The notes under the pieces: model-generated
What the model was told of the DNA's origin: nothing
The model's database searches: none
The model's input: only the letters and a program-made list of their open reading frames with translations
Translations under genes and position numbers: made by a program
Shown here: piece after piece, positions 52,753 through 62,070 of the stretch
Position numbering within the stretch: position 1 is the first letter of the stretch
Layout: every line of letters begins with the position of its first letter
Origin: Bacillota bacterium
GTDB lineage: Bacteria; Bacillota; Clostridia; Peptostreptococcales; Anaerovoracaceae
Reading direction: 5' to 3'
Assembly (NCBI GenBank): GCA_017431785.1
Contig: JAFRKJ010000071.1
Coordinates: 1 to 64,000, forward strand
DNA: 64,000 nucleotides

Positions 52753-54513
52753 TCAGTCTTGCTGCTCTGTATGCTCCGGGGCTTCGGCGGCATCGCCAGC
52801 CGGTGTTTCATCAGGCTCCTCTTTTTTCTTTCTGTTTCTCTTTTTTGTCGGCTCACCCTCTGCCAGATTGTAGATTATCACCTTATCTTCCGGATAGAGT
52901 GTCCCCCTGAATGAAATGCTCCCGCTATCCTTATCAACATCAGCCAGCTTCCTCGCCGCGGTCAGCAGCGCCGGCATTTTCACTACGATCGCATAATTCT
53001 GCTTTGCCTCGTCTTTGCTGAACGGAACAGCGTTTTTCGTATTCTCTTTACAAGGCTCTATTGCGACCTGTCTGGTGGATGCGTTGATAAGCATCCTGAT
53101 ATATGCCGGGAACCCAAGCTCCACAGCTGTTGCTTTATTGAACTTCAGATTAGCTGATGTCAGCGTCATCACTGAATCGCCTTTGCTCTCCTCTAATTCA
53201 ACTACTTCGAACCCTTCTAAAATTCCTGCCATCTGCATTTCCTCCTCTTCTTCGATTACGTTATTGTCCTCTGAAAGATCAACTGTCACTTTGCTGCTGG
53301 CGGTGACCAGCCTTGTAACAGATATCGTTTTCCACTCGGGCGATATCTGCACAAACCCGGAGAGCCGGCCCTTCTGCCTCGGGATCAGTCTTTGCTGCCC
53401 CCGGCGCTTCCATTTGTGCCAACTCTGCTTCTCCAGTAATTCCTGCGCCTTGTTCCACAGTTCCCTGCTGACGATCGGATCATGGTGATCCGCGATATAG
53501 TATTGTTCAGCTTCGCCCTCATTGATTTTGCTCGTGTGTGTCAGATAATCTACCGTGATCGTCTTCTGCATCAGAACATCCCCGCAGTATTTTTCATTCT
53601 TGAGAATGTTCTTTACAGAGTAGGCGTTCCAGTCATTCCCGTACACTGTCTTAGCCCCAATGCCGTTCAGCCTTGTTGCTATAAGGCTCGGATGGGTACC
53701 CTGCACAAAGCTCTTGAAGATGGTCTTAACGATTTCAGCCTCCTGCGATATGATCACCATCTCACCGTTCTCATCCGTATCGTATCCGAGGAGCGCACTT
53801 GTCAGTATCTTCTGGGTCCCGTTCTTCATTCTGTTACGTATCGCCCATCGGATATTCGCTGATATGCTCCTGGATTCCTCCTGGGCGATGGACGCCATAA
53901 GACTCAAGACCATATCTGTCTTTTCGTCCAGGGAATACAGCCGCTCCTTTTCAAAATAGATCTCGACCGGATTCCGCAGCGACTTCAATTTGCGAATAGT
54001 CGTAAGGCAGTCAACAGTATTTCTCGCGAATCTGCTGATCGATTTTGTGATGATCATATCGATCTTTCCCGCTTCGCAGTCTTCGATCATTTTCAGGAAC
54101 TGCTCCCGGTGCTTGACCTGAGTCCCGCTGATACCTTCGTCGGCATATATTCCGGCAAATATCCAGCCTTCATGTGAACCGATATATTCCGTATAATGCT
54201 CCACCTGCAGAGTATAGCTGGTCGCCTGCGCGTCCTCATCAGTACTTACGCGGCAATAGGCTGCGACTCTCTTTGCCGGAGCCTCCTCCCCTATAGGTGC
54301 AGTATTCTTCGTAGCCGGAATAACCTGAACATCATAATCTCGTCTTTTGACACTTCCCTTCTTTTTCTTTTTTGGTTTCCGAACTACGACGACGGGATTC
54401 TGTGGAGTTGGTTCCTCAGCATTCAGTATCTCTTCCAAATCATCGCTAATGACTCCTTCCTTGTCTCGTATTTCCTCCAACGTCCGTCCTCCCTCCTGGT
54501 AGATTAACTTCAT
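52753..54513 (-). CDS. Large serine recombinase with atypical N- and C-terminal extensions
   Basis: 586 residues. An 80-residue basic/acidic N-terminal extension precedes the resolvase catalytic domain (VAAYCRVSTDEDAQ with the nucleophile Ser near 89; DMIITKSISRFARNTVDCL with both Arg). The recombinase DNA-binding domain runs to about 385 (ATRLNGIGAKTVYGNDWNAY; YCGDVLMQKTITVDYLTHTS). The zinc ribbon and long coiled coil of large serine integrases are missing. In their place stand an unrelated domain (about 420-550, MQMAGILEGFEVVELEESKG...PEDKVIIYNLAEGEP) and a Lys/Glu tail. This looks like a fusion of a recombinase with a small element-encoded protein. Confidence 0.82.
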   Translation of the reverse strand: MKLIYQEGGRTLEEIRDKEGVISDDLEEILNAEEPTPQNPVVVVRKPKKKKKGSVKRRDYDVQVIPATKNTAPIGEEAPAKRVAAYCRVSTDEDAQATSYTLQVEHYTEYIGSHEGWIFAGIYADEGISGTQVKHREQFLKMIEDCEAGKIDMIITKSISRFARNTVDCLTTIRKLKSLRNPVEIYFEKERLYSLDEKTDMVLSLMASIAQEESRSISANIRWAIRNRMKNGTQKILTSALLGYDTDENGEMVIISQEAEIVKTIFKSFVQGTHPSLIATRLNGIGAKTVYGNDWNAYSVKNILKNEKYCGDVLMQKTITVDYLTHTSKINEGEAEQYYIADHHDPIVSRELWNKAQELLEKQSWHKWKRRGQQRLIPRQKGRLSGFVQISPEWKTISVTRLVTASSKVTVDLSEDNNVIEEEEEMQMAGILEGFEVVELEESKGDSVMTLTSANLKFNKATAVELGFPAYIRMLINASTRQVAIEPCKENTKNAVPFSKDEAKQNYAIVVKMPALLTAARKLADVDKDSGSISFRGTLYPEDKVIIYNLAEGEPTKKRNRKKKEEPDETPAGDAAEAPEHTEQQD

Positions 54514-54578
54514 CGTGAGAATCGGCTAAGTTCACAATGATATTTTAACAGAAATAGTGTCTATTGGGTATGGTTGAT

Positions 54579-54630
54579 GCCTAATAGGAACTTCTTGTGT
54601 TGTCTCAACCTACCTATAATGCCTATTAGG
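54579..54630. promoter_or_regulatory. Xre promoter with two operators
   Basis: GCCTAATAGG (54579-54588) and GCCTATTAGG (54621-54630) are near-palindromes 42 bases apart, four helical turns. Between them lies a promoter with TATAAT at 54615-54620 and a weak -35 (TTCTTG, 54592-54597). One operator abuts the -35, the other overlaps the start of transcription, as expected for autoregulation. The divergent recombinase promoter is close by. Confidence 0.6.
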
Positions 54631-54670
54631 TAATACTCGTACCTAGCAGTAAAGGTCGGAGGATATCATA

Positions 54671-55000
54671 ATGGATAAAAAGGCACTCGGAGCGAACATA
54701 CAGAAATACAGAAAACAAAAAGGATTGACACAGGATCAAGCTGCTGAACTATGCAATCTGTCTACCAACTACTTCCGTCAGATCGAGCTCGGCAATAAAG
54801 TCCCTAAGCTGGAAACCTTTCTGAGAATTGCCGAAGCTCTCAATGTTTCAACAGAGCTGCTCCTTGAAGGTAATCTGAGCTGGACTGCCGAGATCAGAAG
54901 TAATGAGCTGTATAAGAAGCTTGAGGAACTGGATCCCAGTCAGCAGAAGTTCATTCTGGATACCGTTTCCACATTAGTAGATGGCATCAAAAAACTGTAG
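54671..55000 (+). CDS. Xre-family HTH regulator
   Basis: 109 residues. The Cro/C1-type HTH occupies about 7-62 (IQKYRKQKGLTQDQAAELCN; LSTNYFRQIELGNKVPKLET), followed by a helical tail for dimerisation (LDPSQQKFILDTVSTLVDGI). GGAGGATAT precedes the start. It is divergent from the recombinase gene and probably controls element functions and itself through the paired GCCTAWTAGG operators. Confidence 0.9.
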   Translation: MDKKALGANIQKYRKQKGLTQDQAAELCNLSTNYFRQIELGNKVPKLETFLRIAEALNVSTELLLEGNLSWTAEIRSNELYKKLEELDPSQQKFILDTVSTLVDGIKKL

Positions 55001-55142
55001 AGCCCCTTCGTTCTACAGTTTTCTGTTCTACAGCCATTTTTTAGATGGCTGTTTTTCCATCTTCGTCGGATGAAAGCAGATCAAGAATCTGTATCTGTAA
55101 CTATTTTGAGAAATGTGCTATTGATCCGCACTTCATAACTTT

Positions 55143-55171
55143 ATAACTTATTATGTTTCATTTTAAGTTAT
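55143..55171. promoter_or_regulatory. Inverted repeat upstream of the ATPase gene
   Basis: ATAACTTA and TAAGTTAT form an 8-bp inverted repeat with a 13-base spacer about 35 bases before the start of the ATPase gene. A direct copy of TTATTATGT also occurs on each side. It may be an operator overlapping the promoter. Confidence 0.4.
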
Positions 55172-55205
55172 TATGTGTTATCATAGTGTTGAGAGCGAGG
55201 TGATT

Positions 55206-57026
55206 GTGTTGAATCATAACGAAAAACTCGAACGGATCAGAGAAATAGACGAGATGCTAAGCATGCTGCCTCCCGGATCATTGGTCTATAAGACCATAAA
55301 CGGGAAAGAGCAGCCATACCTGCAGTGGACCGAGAACGGCAAGCAGCAAACGAAATACATCAAAAAAGAAGGCCGGGAGGACGCAATTGCCCAGGCAATA
55401 AAGCGCAAGGAACTGACAGAAGAGAGAAAAAAACTTACCGAGGAGATAAAGAACTTATCGTCAGAATCCTCTAAAACACCTGATGAAGATTATAAAACCA
55501 ACGTCGTATACGGCGACGGACTCAGCAGGCTTACCCTTGCCGTGAAAGGTTTTCACCGGAGGTATTGTTACAGCACTCTTGAGCGTTATCTGACTGGCAA
55601 CACTTTCGGCAGAGTCTGCATACTATATGGCCTGCGCCGTACCGGAAAGACAACCCTGCTGCTTCAGGCTATCGAAAGCATGAACGATGAGCAGCGTTCG
55701 AGATCCGTATATATTAAAGCACGTACTTCAGATACGATGTCAGATCTGAGTTCTGATCTGAAGATCTTAAGCAGCCTTGGATACGAATATATCTTCATCG
55801 ATGAAGTTACCCTTCTGAGTGATTTCATTGATTCTGCGTCCATACTGTCAGATATTTTCGCCATGCAGGGAATGAAGATCGTTTTGTCAGGAATGGATTC
55901 GCTGGGTTTCTGGCTGACACAGACACAGGAGTTATATGACCGGGCGTATATGATACACACTACATACATCCCATTCCGTGAATACAGCTACCTGCTTGGC
56001 ATCAGAGATATTGATGAATATATACGTTACGGCGGCACATTAAAGGCGGGAGAGCTGGCCTTTGATGACGATGATGCGCTTGCCGCTGATGCCGCATTCA
56101 GAGATGATGAGTCGACAAGAAGATATATCGATACCGCAATCTGTAACAACATACAGCATTCACTCGAAAGCTGCAGGCGCGGCAATTACCTCAGGCATCT
56201 TTGGTCCCTTTATGACGCAGGTGAGCTGACAAGCGCGATCAACCGCATCATCGAGAGGATGAACCACCGTTTTGTGCTGCGCACGCTCACAGATCCATTC
56301 AAATCTCACGATTACGGTTCTGCTAAAGAGTTACTCGAAAAACAGCCTGATGAAGAAAAGCGTACGGACATACTGAGCAGAATAGACCGCGAAGCCATTA
56401 CAGCAAAGCTGATGCAGCTGCTGGATATAAGCAATCAGGAGAATCAATCCATCGGCATCACAGAATCACATGTAGCAGAGATAAAAGAATACCTGACAGC
56501 GCTGGATCTTGTTGTGGACTGCCCAATGGAGGCAATGACAGCTGAGCCCGCCGAATATGTGCTGTTTACACAACCGGGCATGCGATACTGCCAGGCTCAG
56601 GCACTGGTGCATGTGCTTGTCAACGATGAGGAATTCCAGGCTTTCAGCCAACACGACCGCGATCTGGCGTGTGCGAAGATCCTTGAAGACGTTCGTGGAA
56701 GGATGCTTGAGGACATCGTACTGCTCGATACGGCGCGCGCACTCCCTCGTAGTCGCCGTGCATTCAAACTGACTCTCAGCAGGAGTGAATTCGATATGGT
56801 GATTTATTCATCTGATACGGGGACCTGCGAAGCCTATGAGATCAAGCACAGCGCTGAGATCGTTCCGCGGCAGTATCATGTCCTTGAAGACGCAGAGCAA
56901 TGCGCACTTCTCGAACAGCAATACGGCAGGATCACAAAAAAGTGCGTGTTGTACCGAGGCGAGCCTTGCGTACTGGATAATGGAATCGAATACTTGAACG
57001 TGGAGGAATATCTGCAGAGACTATAG
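55206..57026 (+). CDS. AAA ATPase of the DUF4143 type with N-terminal DUF6788-like segment
   Basis: About 606 residues; GAGGTGAT favours the GTG at 55206 or TTG at 55209 over an ATG at 55173 without a binding site. The N-terminal 70 residues (LSMLPPGSLVYKTINGKEQP, YLQWTENGKQQTKYIKKEGR) resemble a small DUF6788-type module common on mobile elements. The ATPase core has Walker A LYGLRRTGKTTLLLQ near 145 and Walker B YEYIFIDEVTLLSDF. The C-terminus has a nuclease-like EFDMVIYSSD...CEAYEIKHS pattern typical of DUF4143 proteins. Its role is unknown; element maintenance or defence is possible. Confidence 0.75.
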   Translation: MLNHNEKLERIREIDEMLSMLPPGSLVYKTINGKEQPYLQWTENGKQQTKYIKKEGREDAIAQAIKRKELTEERKKLTEEIKNLSSESSKTPDEDYKTNVVYGDGLSRLTLAVKGFHRRYCYSTLERYLTGNTFGRVCILYGLRRTGKTTLLLQAIESMNDEQRSRSVYIKARTSDTMSDLSSDLKILSSLGYEYIFIDEVTLLSDFIDSASILSDIFAMQGMKIVLSGMDSLGFWLTQTQELYDRAYMIHTTYIPFREYSYLLGIRDIDEYIRYGGTLKAGELAFDDDDALAADAAFRDDESTRRYIDTAICNNIQHSLESCRRGNYLRHLWSLYDAGELTSAINRIIERMNHRFVLRTLTDPFKSHDYGSAKELLEKQPDEEKRTDILSRIDREAITAKLMQLLDISNQENQSIGITESHVAEIKEYLTALDLVVDCPMEAMTAEPAEYVLFTQPGMRYCQAQALVHVLVNDEEFQAFSQHDRDLACAKILEDVRGRMLEDIVLLDTARALPRSRRAFKLTLSRSEFDMVIYSSDTGTCEAYEIKHSAEIVPRQYHVLEDAEQCALLEQQYGRITKKCVLYRGEPCVLDNGIEYLNVEEYLQRL

Positions 57027-57090
57027 GCCTGAGCAGAGCATCAAAATGACATCCTTGCAGCTGGATCAAAGGCTGCTCGGATGTCATCTT

Positions 57091-57375
57091 CTATTTGCGG
57101 ATCCTTGCCCCTAGGGCTTCTACAGCAACCTCAAGGAACACCGATAGCATCGTCGCGATCTGCGGGATCATAAACATGACCCCGCTGCAAATCAGCATTC
57201 GGTGAAGCTCCGCTGCTGTTTCAAGCTGCATATAATAACAGCAGATCGTCGTCAGCAGGAACAGTCCGCCCAACAGATAGAATATCCAGGCTGACATTTT
57301 CAGAGCAAGACTGACCGCCAAATGAATAATCAGTATTACTACATATATCGGCATCAACAGTGCTTTGATAATCAC
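57091..57375 (-). CDS. Small membrane protein (CD1845-like, mobile element)
   Basis: 94 residues with three hydrophobic segments (LLMPIYVVILIIHLAVSLAL; WIFYLLGGLFLLTTICCYYM; MLICSGVMFMIPQIATMLSV) and a short basic end (GARIRK). Size and layout match the CD1845-type proteins of conjugative elements in Clostridia; the function is unknown. It is the last gene of the four-recombinase operon, overlapping the preceding stop by 4 bases. Confidence 0.65.
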   Translation of the reverse strand: MIIKALLMPIYVVILIIHLAVSLALKMSAWIFYLLGGLFLLTTICCYYMQLETAAELHRMLICSGVMFMIPQIATMLSVFLEVAVEALGARIRK

Positions 57376-58967
57376 GCGATCGTCTCCTTCCCGGCTGCTT
57401 CCGCCATCTGCTCAAGCAGATTTCCAAACTTAAAGACCACTTCAATGTGATTAATATCGTGGACGTAGACTTTCTCAATAAAGGCATCAATCATCTCCTG
57501 GCTGATTTCCCTTCCAGAACTCAGCTCCTTCATAAGTGCAGCTAATTGATCTGCCTTATCACACATATCACTATTTGTGCCGCCAGGAAAAACCGTCTCT
57601 GCTTTCTTCTCCGCAAGCCGCTCAAGTCTCTTCTTTATCCTATCCCTCTTCGTCAGGTATTCGTTCTTAGAAAGCCGGCCTTCCGCATAAGCCTCGTATG
57701 CCCTCGTCTTTTCAACTTGCAGGCTCCGTATCTCGTTCTCGACCTTACTGGACTGAGATGTATTACTCTTATCAGGTCTTGGGGAGGACAGCTTTATTTT
57801 GAGTAATTCCAGTTCAAACATCTGTGTTTTCAGGGCGCTCATAACTGCGGAATCAATCAGTTCCGTCGGATAAAGCGTCTCCGGACATTCGGATGCTGAA
57901 CCGACCATTTCCTTATGCCTGCACTTCATAAAAGTCCCGTTTGCATTCTCTACATAAACCAAACTCAGGCCACAGTTGCCGCAGTACGTAATGAATCCGA
58001 GCGGATATTTACAGCTGTTAACGATCGGGCCCTTTTGAGATTTCCGGAACAAATTCTGACCCTTCTCATATTCCGCCATTGTGACAATCGGTTCGTGATG
58101 ATTCTCTGTTACAAAGCGCTCATCCTCCGGCACAGTCCTTCTGCTGCCTGAACCTACGATTATAGTCTTCATCTTTTGCTGCACAAGAGCTCCGGTATAT
58201 TCATAGGTCTGCAATACTTTTCGGACTTTATTGGTATCCCACAGCCACTCTCTGTCTGTCACCTTTCTGCTTACAGTTTTGACATCGCCGATGCTTTCTC
58301 TGTACTGACCCGGTGTAGGCACACCCTCCTCGTTAAGGCGCTCTGTGATGCCTTTCAGATCCAGCCCTTCATTTACCATCTCGTAGATTTTCCTGACGAT
58401 CCCGCAGCCTTCAGGTTCTATAAGCCAGCAGCCTCTGTTATTCGGATCACGCATATATCCAAGCGGTGTCCTGCCGCTGGTGGATTTTCCGTTTTTCCAC
58501 CTTGTCTCAACAGCACTACGGTATTTCTTGGACAGATCCTTGCTGTAGAGGGAGTTGACGAGATTCATGAAGCTCATATCAAGGCCGCTGGTGCTGCCGA
58601 TGTAGTTATTGCTGTCATAATTTGAGTTGACTGCAATATACCTAACCCCCAGCCTTGGGAAGATCTGATCCATATAGTCTCCCACCTCGATGTAGTTCCT
58701 TCCAAGCCGGGACAGATCTTTTGTGAGCACCGTATTGATTCTGCCTCTTTTCATGTCCTCCAACATATTTTTGAAGGCCGGCCGGTTGAAGTTTGTCCCG
58801 CTGTAGCCGTCGTCAATGTATTCTTCAATCTCACCTGAGATATCGTCCTTTCTCCTGACATAGTCCCGCAGGATCGCTCTCTGATGCTCAATGCTGTTGC
58901 TTTCGTCCTTGCCGTCTCTGCCAAGATCCCCGTCTGCCATAGAAAGCCTTAAATACAATGCGATCAT
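57372..58967 (-). CDS. Large serine recombinase, operon gene 4
   Basis: 531 residues, cytosolic DNA recombinase. The catalytic domain has IALYLRLSMADGDLG (nucleophile Ser near 9) and VLTKDLSRLGRNYIEVGDYM with both active-site Arg. The recombinase domain follows (GRTPLGYMRDPNNRGCWLIE; ITERLNEEGVPTPGQYRESI), then a zinc ribbon (ITYCGNCGLSLV...FMKCRHKE) and a coiled coil (RSLQVEKTRAYEAYAEGRLS). It appears fully competent. Its start overlaps the stop of the previous recombinase by 4 bases. Confidence 0.92.
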   Translation of the reverse strand: MIALYLRLSMADGDLGRDGKDESNSIEHQRAILRDYVRRKDDISGEIEEYIDDGYSGTNFNRPAFKNMLEDMKRGRINTVLTKDLSRLGRNYIEVGDYMDQIFPRLGVRYIAVNSNYDSNNYIGSTSGLDMSFMNLVNSLYSKDLSKKYRSAVETRWKNGKSTSGRTPLGYMRDPNNRGCWLIEPEGCGIVRKIYEMVNEGLDLKGITERLNEEGVPTPGQYRESIGDVKTVSRKVTDREWLWDTNKVRKVLQTYEYTGALVQQKMKTIIVGSGSRRTVPEDERFVTENHHEPIVTMAEYEKGQNLFRKSQKGPIVNSCKYPLGFITYCGNCGLSLVYVENANGTFMKCRHKEMVGSASECPETLYPTELIDSAVMSALKTQMFELELLKIKLSSPRPDKSNTSQSSKVENEIRSLQVEKTRAYEAYAEGRLSKNEYLTKRDRIKKRLERLAEKKAETVFPGGTNSDMCDKADQLAALMKELSSGREISQEMIDAFIEKVYVHDINHIEVVFKFGNLLEQMAEAAGKETIA

Positions 58968-60670
58968 CCGATATCACCCAGCCTTTCATCAAATATGCTC
59001 TCAAAGACATCGTTGAATTTGAAAAGGATATCAATATTGTTATTCTGGTCAACATCGATACGCTCGATCAGCATCTGCACCAGCTCCTTTGTCAGGCGGA
59101 AATCATCCAGGTATTTCCCCAGCTTGCCGGACAGCTCGCACAGGTCTTTATAGGCCTTTTCCTTCTGTACCAGCTCCTGTTTGCAATTGTTGAGCTTTGT
59201 TGATAACAGAGATCTCTCGTAGTGATATTTTCTTTTCATCACTTTATAGTCATCTTGGTCGATCAGCCCGTCAGAAAGATCTGTATACAGCCCAATTACT
59301 TTTTTGTCGACCTCCGATATGCTCTGATTCAGATTGTTGATAGCTGTCTGTATCCGGTACACCGGATTTCTGTTATCTGACAAAGACCGGATATTGCGAC
59401 TCATTTCTTCCTGATCGACAACAGCCTGTATCAGCAGGCGGATCTGCTTTGCGACAATGGTCTGCAGGTATCCCTCCTTTATCCTGCGCCTGCAGCCACG
59501 GCGGCTCTTCACTTCCAGCTTCCCATTGCACTCATACATGCTGCCTTCTGACTTCACGCGTCCGTCCGGATATTTCAGATTCATGTGGTGCATACATATC
59601 CCGCATTTCCTGCAATAGACGAGGGTTGAGAACAATCCTTCGCGGTCTTTGCTGTGTTTTTCTGTTCGTTCTACGCCCTTCCGGCGCGACTCCTTTTGCT
59701 TCCGAATCATTTGCAGTGCCTGCTGCATATCTTCATGCGACACTATTGCCGGATGGTCGTCTTCATAAACTGTCCACTTCTCCCTCGGCAGCCATTCCTG
59801 CTTTTGCTGATTGATATAGAGACGATTCCTTCTCATACCGAGGAAACGATCCCCCGCATATGCCTCCTGCGAGAGGATAGTTAAGACCTTGCCGGAGTCC
59901 CAATAATGTTTCTTTTCCAAAGGATTTTGAAATTCATATTCATACTTGTATTCGTTCGGAGTATCAATTCCGAGGAGGTTGAGTCTTCTGGCGATTTCGC
60001 TGGGCTTTATTCCGCTCAGATACCAGTGGAATACCAGTATCACAACAGGTGCTGTCTCAGGGTTGATCACGAACTGGTTGTTTTCCTTATCGATCAGATA
60101 ACCGTATATGCATTTTTCGATGGTATATCTGCCGCTGTCGCGTCGGGCTTCATTGCTCGCACATATTTTGCGGGAGATATCTTTCGCATACATATCGTTC
60201 ACCATGTTCCGGAGCGGAATAGTGATGTCATTTTCTGCAGATGAACTGCTGCTGTCGTAACCATCATTGATCGCTATGATCCTGATGTTCATCTTTGGCA
60301 GCAGTGACTCGATATAGTATCCGGTTTCGACAAAGTTTCTCCCGAACCGCGAAAGATCCTTCACGACGATACACTGCACCCTTCCCGACTGAGCATCATC
60401 CATCATCCTCATAAATGCAGGCCGCTCGAAGTTCGTCCCGGTATACCCGTTATCGGAGTAAACATCGTATATGAATAGGTCTTCCTGCCCGGAAACATAT
60501 TCTTTCAGATATTCCAGCTGATTCTGGATAGTATCATTATCATCCTGCTCCGAAGACAATCTGACATACAGCGCAGTAGGAATCTGATTCGTGTGCTCAT
60601 CGATCTTTATATTGAGCCCATATGGTTTGCTCAGGCTGATTTGACTGGCTCTTCTGCTTTTTCGTGCCAT
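58964..60670 (-). CDS. Large serine recombinase, operon gene 3
   Basis: 568 residues from ATG 60670, with GGAGGTGCGG just upstream; it shares one base with the preceding stop (TGATG). The catalytic domain has PTALYVRLSSEQDDND (Ser nucleophile) and CIVVKDLSRFGRNFVETGYY. The recombinase domain (ARRLNLLGIDTPNEYKYEYE), an extended zinc ribbon (LVYCRKCGICMHHMNLKYPD...YECNG) and a coiled coil follow. An N-terminal basic segment (MARKSRRASQISLSKPYG) precedes the catalytic core. It appears competent. Confidence 0.9.
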   Translation of the reverse strand: MARKSRRASQISLSKPYGLNIKIDEHTNQIPTALYVRLSSEQDDNDTIQNQLEYLKEYVSGQEDLFIYDVYSDNGYTGTNFERPAFMRMMDDAQSGRVQCIVVKDLSRFGRNFVETGYYIESLLPKMNIRIIAINDGYDSSSSSAENDITIPLRNMVNDMYAKDISRKICASNEARRDSGRYTIEKCIYGYLIDKENNQFVINPETAPVVILVFHWYLSGIKPSEIARRLNLLGIDTPNEYKYEYEFQNPLEKKHYWDSGKVLTILSQEAYAGDRFLGMRRNRLYINQQKQEWLPREKWTVYEDDHPAIVSHEDMQQALQMIRKQKESRRKGVERTEKHSKDREGLFSTLVYCRKCGICMHHMNLKYPDGRVKSEGSMYECNGKLEVKSRRGCRRRIKEGYLQTIVAKQIRLLIQAVVDQEEMSRNIRSLSDNRNPVYRIQTAINNLNQSISEVDKKVIGLYTDLSDGLIDQDDYKVMKRKYHYERSLLSTKLNNCKQELVQKEKAYKDLCELSGKLGKYLDDFRLTKELVQMLIERIDVDQNNNIDILFKFNDVFESIFDERLGDIG

Positions 60671-62070
60671 CACCGCACCTCCATCCAATATGGCGGTATC
60701 ATCTGTTTCCATTCCGCTTCCCGGAATGCGATCCTTATCTCCTCAAAGCGTCTGATGTATACATGCTCTGCAAACCTGATCAGATAATCTCTGGTCAGGT
60801 CCTGCTTCTCATCGTATTCCAGAAATAATCTGATCCACGGATTCTCTGCCGATAGAGCCAAGCTGATTCTTTGGATATCCATTATGGCTTGCTCTATCTC
60901 TTCAAAGGCATCAGCTTCCGGGTCTATCAACCTGGCTATCTTTTCTTTGCAGGATGATCTCTTCAAGTCAATAAGATAATCACGATAATCTGTCCCCACC
61001 CCAGAACTAATATTTTTTGCAGCTGCCTGAGCTGCGGCTTTCTCTTTATTCAGCTCGGATCTGGCTTTTGCTATCGCCTCGTCAAGGAGCATTGAGCTTT
61101 TTTCATACACAACACCAGCCGGTTTGGGATACTTGAAGTGAAAATCGTAAATACCGGTATTTTGGTTTTTCTTCATGATGACCGTTGCGCCGGTCTCTTC
61201 ATCCGTCATCATCTTGAGAAAGGGATTCTCTTTTTTCTGACATTCTTTCTTATGGTGCCGCCTCTGATCGAACAACTGCTGCACTGCATCAAATAATTCC
61301 GGATCAACGATGGGATCGCAATCTGAAGCATAATCTCTTCTGTCGATCACTCTTTCCCATCTGCCTGCGAACTTCGGATTCTTTGCTACTGCATAAACCG
61401 TTCCTTCATTCCATCCGCGGTTTGACCCTCTGAGTGCCCAACCTCTCATACGGCATCTGTAATCGCCGGGGTTCTCCACGCCACGCGCTGTCAGTTCTTT
61501 TCCGATATCACTTGGCTTTTTCCCGCTTCGAAGCTTTTTAAAGATTTCACGCACCACGGCAGCAGACTCCTCATCGATTTCAAGTCTGTCCGCCTCTTCG
61601 TTGTACCGGTATCCAAAAGCATCCAGATGATACCTGCCTGAATTATTCTTCAACCGGGATTCGGTAAGATGGCTTCTGTAACGATGCCACAAATCATCCA
61701 GGTATTGATTGACCTCTTCTTTTGTATGATCCATCGAGCAGAAATCCTCCTGAACGATAGCGAACTCAATTCCGGCAGGATAAAAGGTATCCTTCAGTAC
61801 ACGTACGATCTGAAATATATCCGTGCCGCACTGCCAGATCGAATCTGTGATAAGCATATCGAACTGCCCATTCTGCCCATCCAGTCTCATGTTCTCGAAC
61901 CCGGCAGCACCCTCCTTTGTTTTTCCGCGATCACTGTATTTCTGGCAGATGGTAAAGCCTCTGCTTTTTATATAGTCCCGAATATGCTCGTTCTGCTCCG
62001 GTATGGTAAAAGCCTGCTTGTCTGTACCTCGATAACATGTGGCTGCTCGGGTACAACTGACACACCTCAT
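60670..62070 (-). CDS. Serine recombinase paralogue lacking catalytic residues, operon gene 2
   Basis: 466 residues. The recombinase architecture is recognisable (GKELTARGVENPGDYRCRMR; WNEGTVYAVAKNPKFAGRWE; DCDPIVDPELFDAVQQLF), but the active site is lost. Where relatives have Y-x-R-x-S at the N-terminus this protein reads C-T-R-A-A, and where they have DLSRLGRN it reads DSIWQCGTD, removing the nucleophile Ser and the two Arg. The zinc-ribbon cysteines are also absent. It keeps a full-length open frame tightly overlapped by both neighbours, so it is probably a structural or targeting subunit, not a decayed gene. Confidence 0.85.
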   Translation of the reverse strand: MRCVSCTRAATCYRGTDKQAFTIPEQNEHIRDYIKSRGFTICQKYSDRGKTKEGAAGFENMRLDGQNGQFDMLITDSIWQCGTDIFQIVRVLKDTFYPAGIEFAIVQEDFCSMDHTKEEVNQYLDDLWHRYRSHLTESRLKNNSGRYHLDAFGYRYNEEADRLEIDEESAAVVREIFKKLRSGKKPSDIGKELTARGVENPGDYRCRMRGWALRGSNRGWNEGTVYAVAKNPKFAGRWERVIDRRDYASDCDPIVDPELFDAVQQLFDQRRHHKKECQKKENPFLKMMTDEETGATVIMKKNQNTGIYDFHFKYPKPAGVVYEKSSMLLDEAIAKARSELNKEKAAAQAAAKNISSGVGTDYRDYLIDLKRSSCKEKIARLIDPEADAFEEIEQAIMDIQRISLALSAENPWIRLFLEYDEKQDLTRDYLIRFAEHVYIRRFEEIRIAFREAEWKQMIPPYWMEVR

